Assembly: GCA_013287085.1 (NCBI GenBank) | Contig: JABDEM010000005.1 | Coordinates: forward strand, 1 to 57,095 | DNA length: 57,095 nt | Source of the DNA: Gammaproteobacteria bacterium | GTDB lineage: Bacteria > Pseudomonadota > Gammaproteobacteria > DSM-16500 | Direction of reading: 5' to 3' | Program-made: the position numbers and the translations under genes | The notes under the pieces: generated by a model | Seen by the model: only the letters and a program-made list of their open reading frames with translations | Database searches by the model: none | What the model was told of the DNA's origin: nothing | In this document: positions 51,936 to 57,095 of the stretch, one piece after another | Numbering within the stretch: the first letter of the stretch is position 1 | Layout: the number at the start of each line of letters is the position of its first letter

Positions 51936-52823
51936 GTGAATAAATTGGGTGTTGTTTTTCCAGGTCAAGGTTCCCAATTTGTGGGAATGTTAAGTGATAT
52001 TGCTAAAGAATCTTCAGTGATTGAAAAAACATTTGCAGAAGCATCTGCTGTTTTAAATTATGATCTTTGGCAGTTAGTTGCAAAGGGTCCTTCTGAAGAA
52101 TTAGATAAAACAGAACATACACAACCGGCTTTACTCGCAGCTTCTTTTGCATTATGGCAAGTGATGCAATGTGAACCAGCTATTTTAGCGGGTCATAGTT
52201 TAGGTGAATATACGGCTTTAGTGTGCGCTCAAGCATTAACATTTAAAGATGCGATTCGTTTAGTTGCGGCACGTGGCAAATATATGCAAGAAGCAGTACC
52301 CCAAGGTGTGGGTGCACTGGCTGCTATTGTCGGCTTAGATGATGCGACAGTAAAACAAATTTGTGAAGCTTGTGCGGGCTCTGAAGTGTTAATGCCAGCT
52401 AATTATAATAGCCCCGGGCAAGTGGTTGTTGCAGGACATAAAGCAGCGGTTGAACGTGCGATTATTGCAGCCAAAGAAAAAGGTGCAAAAATCGCAAAAT
52501 TACTACCCGTGAGTGTTCCATCGCATTGTGCGCTCATGAAACCTGCAGCCGATCGATTAGCCAAGTTGTTAGATTCACTAACGATTGAGACACCAAAAAT
52601 ACCTGTGATTAATAATGTCGATGCAAATTTTTATAAAACGCCAGAGCAAATTCGTGATGGATTAGTTCGGCAATTATATAGCCCAGTAAGATGGGTTGAA
52701 ACGATTCAAGAATTTTCAAAACTCGGAATTACTGAAGTCATTGAATGCGGTCCCGGTAAAGTATTAACCGGCCTTATAAAACGCATTGATTCAAATTTAG
52801 AATTAAGGAGTGTGCCATGTTGA
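51936..52823 (+). CDS. fabD: Malonyl-CoA:ACP transacylase
   Basis: 295 aa, slightly short of the usual 305-310. It loads malonate onto acyl carrier protein. The nucleophile elbow is GHSLGEYTAL (S88), preceded by VFPGQGSQFVGM at the N-terminus, with the catalytic His in VSVPSHCALM. The start codon is GTG, with GAGGAAAA before it. It overlaps fabG by 7 nt; the fabG ribosome site AAGGAG lies within its last codons. Confidence 0.96.
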   Translation: MNKLGVVFPGQGSQFVGMLSDIAKESSVIEKTFAEASAVLNYDLWQLVAKGPSEELDKTEHTQPALLAASFALWQVMQCEPAILAGHSLGEYTALVCAQALTFKDAIRLVAARGKYMQEAVPQGVGALAAIVGLDDATVKQICEACAGSEVLMPANYNSPGQVVVAGHKAAVERAIIAAKEKGAKIAKLLPVSVPSHCALMKPAADRLAKLLDSLTIETPKIPVINNVDANFYKTPEQIRDGLVRQLYSPVRWVETIQEFSKLGITEVIECGPGKVLTGLIKRIDSNLELRSVPC

Positions 52824-53560
52824 ATACACCTAAAGTGGCCTTGGTAACGGGCGCTAGTCGTGGCATTGGACAGGCCATCGCGAGTGCGTTGGGAAAAGTA
52901 GGACATATAGTTATTGGAACCGCGACCACTGAAGAAGGCGCGAAAAAAATTACTGAAGTTTTAAAGCAGCAAAATATTCAAGGTTCTGGTGTCATGATGG
53001 ATGTATCAAAACCAGAATCCGTAGAGCAAGCCATAACTTTTATTAAAGAGCATTTCAGCATGCCGTCTATTTTGGTGAATAATGCGGCTGTCACACAAGA
53101 TAATATTATGTTACGCATGAAAGACGAGGAGTGGAGTAAGGTCATAGATACTAATCTTAATTCTCTTTATCGTGTGACCCGTGCTTGTGTGCGCGATATG
53201 ATCAAAGCGCGCTGGGGACGAATTATTAGCATAGGCTCTGTGGTAGGGTCCATTGGTAACGTAGGGCAGGTGAATTATGCAACAGCAAAAGCAGGTTTGC
53301 TTGGGTTTACTAAAGCTTTAGCCTTAGAAATAGGATCTCGGGATGTGACGGTGAATGCCGTTTCCCCCGGATTTATTGATACCGATATGACCAAAAAATT
53401 GTCAGAAGAACATAGGCAGGCGCTGACTGATCGTATACCATTACAACGCATAGGAAGTCCTGAAGATATAGCCGCAGCTGTAGTTTTTTTGAGCTCTGAG
53501 GCAGCAGGGTATATTACCGGGCAAACTTTGCATGTGAATGGTGGGATGTACATGAATTAA
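52817..53560 (+). CDS. fabG: 3-oxoacyl-ACP reductase
   Basis: 247 aa. This NADPH-dependent short-chain dehydrogenase reduces the keto group in each elongation cycle. The cofactor loop is TGASRGIGQAIASALG; the catalytic Ser and Tyr-x-x-x-Lys appear in SIGSVVGSIGNVGQVNYATAKAG. SVSPGFIDTDMTK-like and HVNGGMYMN at the end (MNGGMYM in many) complete the family pattern. The gene overlaps fabD and is followed by a 76-nt gap to acpP, which probably holds an extra promoter. Confidence 0.97.
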   Translation: MLNTPKVALVTGASRGIGQAIASALGKVGHIVIGTATTEEGAKKITEVLKQQNIQGSGVMMDVSKPESVEQAITFIKEHFSMPSILVNNAAVTQDNIMLRMKDEEWSKVIDTNLNSLYRVTRACVRDMIKARWGRIISIGSVVGSIGNVGQVNYATAKAGLLGFTKALALEIGSRDVTVNAVSPGFIDTDMTKKLSEEHRQALTDRIPLQRIGSPEDIAAAVVFLSSEAAGYITGQTLHVNGGMYMN

Positions 53561-53564
53561 CTAT

Positions 53565-53592
53565 TTGCAACTTATAGGTTTTCGAATAAACT
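53565..53592 (+). promoter_or_regulatory. Possible acpP promoter
   Basis: TTGCAA (53565-53570) and TAAACT (53587-53592) are separated by 16 nt in the only sizeable gap of the fab cluster. Extra transcription of acpP is expected from the high level of ACP in cells. The -10 match is 4 of 6, so the site is uncertain. Confidence 0.35.
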
Positions 53593-53636
53593 AGCGACGT
53601 AAGATTATTGTTAATATTAAAGGGGATATAATTTTT

Positions 53637-53888
53637 ATGAGTACGATTGAAGCGCGCGTTAAAAAAATCGTTGTAGAACAATTGGGCGTGAAAGAAGAGG
53701 AAGTTACCAACGATGCTTCTTTTGTGGACGATTTAGGAGCTGATTCTTTAGATACTGTTGAATTAGTAATGGCTCTAGAAGAAGAATTTGAAACTGAAAT
53801 TCCTGATGAAGATGCAGAAAAAATCACCACCATCCAACAAGCAATTGATTATGTCTCCACTCATGTTGGCGAGCATAGCAAGAGCTAA
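53637..53888 (+). CDS. acpP: Acyl carrier protein
   Basis: 83 aa, very acidic. The phosphopantetheine site is the Ser of [19 protein letters not shown]. It starts [23 protein letters not shown] as in other gammaproteobacteria and ends with a slightly longer tail ([10 protein letters not shown]). It carries growing acyl chains for the Fab enzymes, PlsX and lipid A synthesis. AAAGGGG precedes the ATG. fabF follows after 24 nt. Confidence 0.97.
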   Translation: MSTIEARVKKIVVEQLGVKEEEVTNDASFVDDLGADSLDTVELVMALEEEFETEIPDEDAEKITTIQQAIDYVSTHVGEHSKS

Positions 53889-53912
53889 AAATCTCTCTTT
53901 TGGAGGTTTCTT

Positions 53913-55163
53913 TTGAATAAAAGGCGCGTAGTGGTTACAGGCCTTGGTTTAGTGACGCCTGTCGGTCTTAATGTAGCTGATAGCTGGAAAGCTATTTTAG
54001 CAGGCAAAAGTGGCGTCACTGCCATTGATCATTTTGATGCATCAGATTTGAGTTGCAAAATTTGTGCTCGAGTTAAAAATTTCGATCCGCTTCCCTATAT
54101 GAACGAAAAAGAAGCGCGTAAGCGAGATGTCTTTATTCAATATGGTATTGCAGCAGCAGTTGAAGCAATAAAAGATGCAGGCTTAGAACATGTGCCTGAA
54201 GAAGAAAAAGATCGTGTAGGGGTTGCTATTGGTTCAGGAATCGGTGGCTTACTCTTGATCGAAAAATCGCATACTATTTTACAAGAATCCGGTCCACGTC
54301 GTATTTCTCCCTTTTTTATTCCCGGTGCAATTATTAATATGATTGCGGGGAATGTTTCTATTATGTATGGATTCAGAGGGCCAAATATTGCGATAGTGAC
54401 AGCTTGTACTACGGGTACACATAATATTGGTTTCGCCGCGCGATCGATTGCGTTGGGTGAAGCCGATGTCATGATTGCGGGTGGCGCTGAAATGGCTTCC
54501 ACTAAATTAGGTATCTCTGGATTTGCTGCCATGCGTGCTTTATCAACCCGAAACGATGAGCCTGAAAAAGCGAGCCGTCCTTGGGATAAAGATCGCGATG
54601 GTTTTGTGTTAGGCGATGGCGCTGGGATTTTGGTTTTGGAAAGTTATGAACATGCTAAAAAACGCGGCGCGAAAATTTATGCAGAACTCGTAGGATTTGG
54701 TATGAGTGGTGATGGTTATCATATTACGACTCCACATCCAGAAGGTTTAGGCGCTAAATTAGCGATGGAAGCGGCTTTACGTGATGCCAATATGAAACCT
54801 TCCGAAGTTGATTATATTAATGCACACGGAACTTCAACACCGGCAGGCGATGAGCTAGAAGTCTTAGCTGTTAAACGCGCTTTTGGTGATCATGCTTATA
54901 AACTCGCGATGAGCTCAACCAAATCGATGATTGGTCATTTACTAGGTGCAGCGGGTGCTGTTGAAGCAGTTTTTTCAATTTTAGCGATTCGCGATCAAAT
55001 AGCACCACCTACTATTAATTTAGATAATCCTGATGAAGGGTGTGATATCAATTTAGTGGCCCACCGAGCACAACCCATGAAAATTACGGCTTCACTTTCT
55101 AATTCATTTGGTTTTGGTGGAACAAACGGAGCTCTACTTTTTCGGCAGCTAAAGGATGGCTAA
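53913..55163 (+). CDS. fabF: 3-oxoacyl-ACP synthase II
   Basis: 416 aa from the TTG at 53913, with TTGGAGG in front. It elongates acyl-ACP and is needed for cis-vaccenate. The Cys-His-His set is C165 (VTACTTGTH), the His in [14 protein letters not shown] and the His in [13 protein letters not shown]. The N-terminal [13 protein letters not shown] and [11 protein letters not shown] near the end are typical. It overlaps mltG by 8 nt. Confidence 0.97.
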   Translation: MNKRRVVVTGLGLVTPVGLNVADSWKAILAGKSGVTAIDHFDASDLSCKICARVKNFDPLPYMNEKEARKRDVFIQYGIAAAVEAIKDAGLEHVPEEEKDRVGVAIGSGIGGLLLIEKSHTILQESGPRRISPFFIPGAIINMIAGNVSIMYGFRGPNIAIVTACTTGTHNIGFAARSIALGEADVMIAGGAEMASTKLGISGFAAMRALSTRNDEPEKASRPWDKDRDGFVLGDGAGILVLESYEHAKKRGAKIYAELVGFGMSGDGYHITTPHPEGLGAKLAMEAALRDANMKPSEVDYINAHGTSTPAGDELEVLAVKRAFGDHAYKLAMSSTKSMIGHLLGAAGAVEAVFSILAIRDQIAPPTINLDNPDEGCDINLVAHRAQPMKITASLSNSFGFGGTNGALLFRQLKDG

Positions 55164-56190
55164 ACGAACGATACTGATAATCTTTTTTTTAATGATTATC
55201 GGTGCGTGGTTAAAATTTTTAATGACGCCTTTAGTAACAGAAGAGGCTGGGTTTAGATATGTGCTTCAACCCGGCGCTTCTGTTAAATCTTTTATTAGCG
55301 ATTTAACACACCAAAACATTATTAAACACCCGCTTTTATTTTCAATTTTATTACATATCCGTCATGATTCTACGCAATGGAAAGCAGGAGAATATATTTT
55401 CCCTAAAGGTACTACACCTAGAGATATGATGAATAGAATGGTAGAGGGCAAGGGGATTATTTATCATAGTTTTACGATTATTGCGGGTTGGAATTTTAAG
55501 CAAGTGCGTGATGCGCTGCATCAAGAAACTGAATTGCATCATATGCTGGATCATCTCAAAGATGAAGAGTTGATGCAGAAATTAGGATCTAAAGAAACTC
55601 ATCCCGAAGGACAATTTTTTCCCGATACTTATTATTATATGACAGGCGCAACGGATCTCATGGTCTTACGTCGTGCGTATCATGAAATGGAAGCTAAATT
55701 TAAACAAGCTTGGGATATGCGTGATGCGAATTTATATTTTCAAAAACCTTATGATGTTTTAATTGCGGCATCTTTAGTTGAAAAAGAAGCGTATTTAAAA
55801 CAAGAACGTCCCATCATTGCGGGTGTCTTAATTAACCGCATGAAAAAAAATATGTTATTACAATTTGATCCAACGGTTATATATGGCATGGGGGATCGTT
55901 ATAAGGGCAAAATCCATAAAACCGATTTAACCACGCCAACTATCTATAATACTTATACCAAAAAAGGCTTGCCGCCTACGCCTATCGCTATGCCAAGTAT
56001 TGATTCTATCCTAGCAGTTTTGCATCCTATGCAGCATAATTACTACTATTTTGTAGCCAAAGGTGATGGTAGCCATCAATTTTCAACCTCACTTCCTGAT
56101 CACAATCAGGCAGTTTTTACTGCCGCCAAAGTCGCGTCTCAAAAAGGGTTTTTTAATTATGAAAAAGCTAGGAATATTTTTAAGCATTGA
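55156..56190 (+). CDS. mltG: Endolytic murein transglycosylase MltG
   Basis: 344 aa with one N-terminal membrane helix (residues 4-24) and a periplasmic YceG-like domain. The catalytic Glu lies in [16 protein letters not shown] (E209), followed by [22 protein letters not shown], and the C-terminal [18 protein letters not shown] and [15 protein letters not shown] are family blocks. It cuts nascent glycan strands and limits their length. Its end overlaps the tmk start by 32 nt. Confidence 0.95.
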   Translation: MAKRTILIIFFLMIIGAWLKFLMTPLVTEEAGFRYVLQPGASVKSFISDLTHQNIIKHPLLFSILLHIRHDSTQWKAGEYIFPKGTTPRDMMNRMVEGKGIIYHSFTIIAGWNFKQVRDALHQETELHHMLDHLKDEELMQKLGSKETHPEGQFFPDTYYYMTGATDLMVLRRAYHEMEAKFKQAWDMRDANLYFQKPYDVLIAASLVEKEAYLKQERPIIAGVLINRMKKNMLLQFDPTVIYGMGDRYKGKIHKTDLTTPTIYNTYTKKGLPPTPIAMPSIDSILAVLHPMQHNYYYFVAKGDGSHQFSTSLPDHNQAVFTAAKVASQKGFFNYEKARNIFKH

Positions 56191-56779
56191 GGGGATTGAA
56201 GGCGTTGGAAAAACAACCGCTGTTCGATTTATAGAGCAGTATCTTAAACAAAAAGAAATTGATTTTATATTAACACGCGAACCCGGCGGTACAGAAATTG
56301 CTGAACAAATACGGCATATTTTATTAAATCCTAATTCAGAAGAAATACTCGCAACCAATACTGAATTATTATTGATGTTTGCTTGTAGGGCGCAACATAT
56401 TCAACAAGTAATACTTCCTGCCTTGCAAGAACAAAAATGGGTAGTGTGTGATCGTTATATTGATGCAAGTTATGCTTATCAAGGCGGCGGTCGTAATATT
56501 TCACTCGCTCATATCAAAATGTTAGACGATTGGATAGTCAATGAATTATTGCCTGACAAAACAATTTTGTTAGATGCGCCACCTGAAGTTGGATTAGCAC
56601 GCGCGAAACACAGGGGCCCTCAAGATAGAATTGAACAAGAAGCCGTAGATTTTTTTGATCGAGTGCGTAGAGCTTATCTATTGAGAGCCGAAGAGGATCC
56701 TAAGCGTTTTCGAGTCATTGATGCGACTAAAGATTTAGAAACTGTTCAAGATGAAATAATAAGAGTCTTAAATGAGTGA
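56159..56779 (+). CDS. tmk: Thymidylate kinase
   Basis: 206 aa from the ATG at 56159; the longer frame from 56063 would add 32 residues that merely shadow mltG, and AAAGGG stands before 56159. It phosphorylates dTMP to dTDP. The P-loop is [15 protein letters not shown], the DR(Y/H) motif WVVCDRYIDASYAYQGGGR, and the TREPGGTEIAEQIR block gives the catalytic DxR/ERP-type contacts. The length matches the family. It overlaps mltG by 32 nt and holB by 8 nt. Confidence 0.96.
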   Translation: MKKLGIFLSIEGIEGVGKTTAVRFIEQYLKQKEIDFILTREPGGTEIAEQIRHILLNPNSEEILATNTELLLMFACRAQHIQQVILPALQEQKWVVCDRYIDASYAYQGGGRNISLAHIKMLDDWIVNELLPDKTILLDAPPEVGLARAKHRGPQDRIEQEAVDFFDRVRRAYLLRAEEDPKRFRVIDATKDLETVQDEIIRVLNE

Positions 56780-57095
56780 TATCCTTTGGCAGCAGTTAGA
56801 GCAAAATCGTTTACCCCATGCGTTATTGCTTGTGGGTGCAGAAAAAACATTTACTGAAAATTTTGTCGCAAAACTATTATGCATAGATACCTGTGGCCAC
56901 TGCCAATCTTGTTTATTATTAAAATCTGGCACGCATCCCGATCGTTTGTGGATAGAGGCTGAACCTAAACATGCGATTAAAATAGATCAAATACGCGAGG
57001 TTACTGAGTTTGTTCAACAAACGGCTTTGCTAGGCGGGCGTCGAGTCATTGTGATCAATCCCGCGCATAGTATGAATATTTATGCAGCCAATGCA
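56772..57095 (+). CDS. holB: DNA polymerase III delta' subunit, 3' end outside the window
   Basis: The first 108 codons are present and the frame runs off the right edge. It starts MSDILWQQLEQNRLPHALLLVGAE, the usual opening of HolB, with the degenerate P-loop of delta'. The zinc-binding cysteines CIDTCGHCQSCLLLKSGTHPD and KIDQIREVTEFVQQTALLGGRRV follow. Delta' is part of the clamp loader. The tmk-holB pair is conserved in gammaproteobacteria, and the 8-nt overlap fits. Confidence 0.92.
   Translation, partial: MSDILWQQLEQNRLPHALLLVGAEKTFTENFVAKLLCIDTCGHCQSCLLLKSGTHPDRLWIEAEPKHAIKIDQIREVTEFVQQTALLGGRRVIVINPAHSMNIYAANA

Noticed and set aside
56063..56158. Longer start of thymidylate kinase
   Set aside because: The extra residues are a shadow of mltG; the family starts at [12 protein letters not shown].

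Overview
The window is about 57 kb of AT-rich, gene-dense gammaproteobacterial chromosome. The housekeeping genes (rne back to back with rluC; yceD-rpmF-plsX-fabHDG-acpP-fabF-mltG-tmk-holB; pepN, fumC, acnA, hemF, cydABX, serC) have typical gammaproteobacterial order and sequence. Mixed among them are genes typical of host-associated Legionellales (Legionella, Coxiella, Aquicella, Berkiella-like lineages): a eukaryotic-type Ser/Thr kinase, a secreted CD39-type apyrase, a GHSRGG alpha/beta hydrolase, several lineage-specific helical or membrane proteins, and a PmrA/QseB-type two-component system. The best guess is an intracellular or protist-associated member of Legionellales. The genus cannot be fixed from sequence reading alone, and no Dot/Icm gene lies in this window.

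Layout. 1-1575: 5'-truncated kinase. 1606-5033 (-): Tim44-like protein and aconitase. 5075-5968: hemF, followed by a REPIN-like double hairpin. 6127-9816 (-): MFS transporter, nadE, ygfZ, divergent from pncA (9846-10427); nadE and pncA are two steps of NAD salvage. 10441-13119 (-): helical unknown with a PmrA-type promoter, then an apyrase-ubiG pair. 13195-16596 (+): three secreted or membrane unknowns. 16661-20905 (+): pepN-fumC and a small basic ORF. 20918-26346 (-): cydABX (cydX encodes only 29 aa), a CPA2 antiporter and a MarC protein. 26429-28343: serC facing a thioesterase and a pterin dehydratase. 28403-29174: wrecked minor-pilin operon plus two mobile repeat types. 29226-32859: hydrolase and a 666-aa helical protein diverging from a second PmrA-type promoter. 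32856-40882 (-): AddA-like helicase-nuclease, AddB-like nuclease, sensor kinase, response regulator and a degenerate uracil-DNA glycosylase homologue, apparently one operon. 40904-44385 (+): Trm112-like protein, outer-membrane barrel with a probable AUU start, and a secreted repeat protein ending in an ice-binding-like (DUF3494) domain. 44445-48130 (-): rne with a long leader, and a membrane unknown. 48191-57095 (+): rluC and the fatty-acid/lipid cluster, running off the right edge inside holB.

The most notable system is a regulatory one. The window encodes a PmrA/QseB-type regulator and also carries two promoters of the same architecture (CTTAAG-N5-CTTAAG, 10 nt, then TATAAT or TACAAT). Each lies in front of an unknown or effector-like gene. 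CTTAAG-N5-CTTAAG matches the classical PmrA box, and PmrA controls many Dot/Icm effector genes in Legionella and Coxiella. The two downstream genes, and possibly a third transcribed divergently, are therefore candidate members of a virulence regulon whose regulator is in the same window.

No tRNA, rRNA, CRISPR array, transposase, integrase or phage gene was seen. No gap between genes exceeds 300 bases; the longest, 290 bases at 46683-46972, is read as the rne leader.
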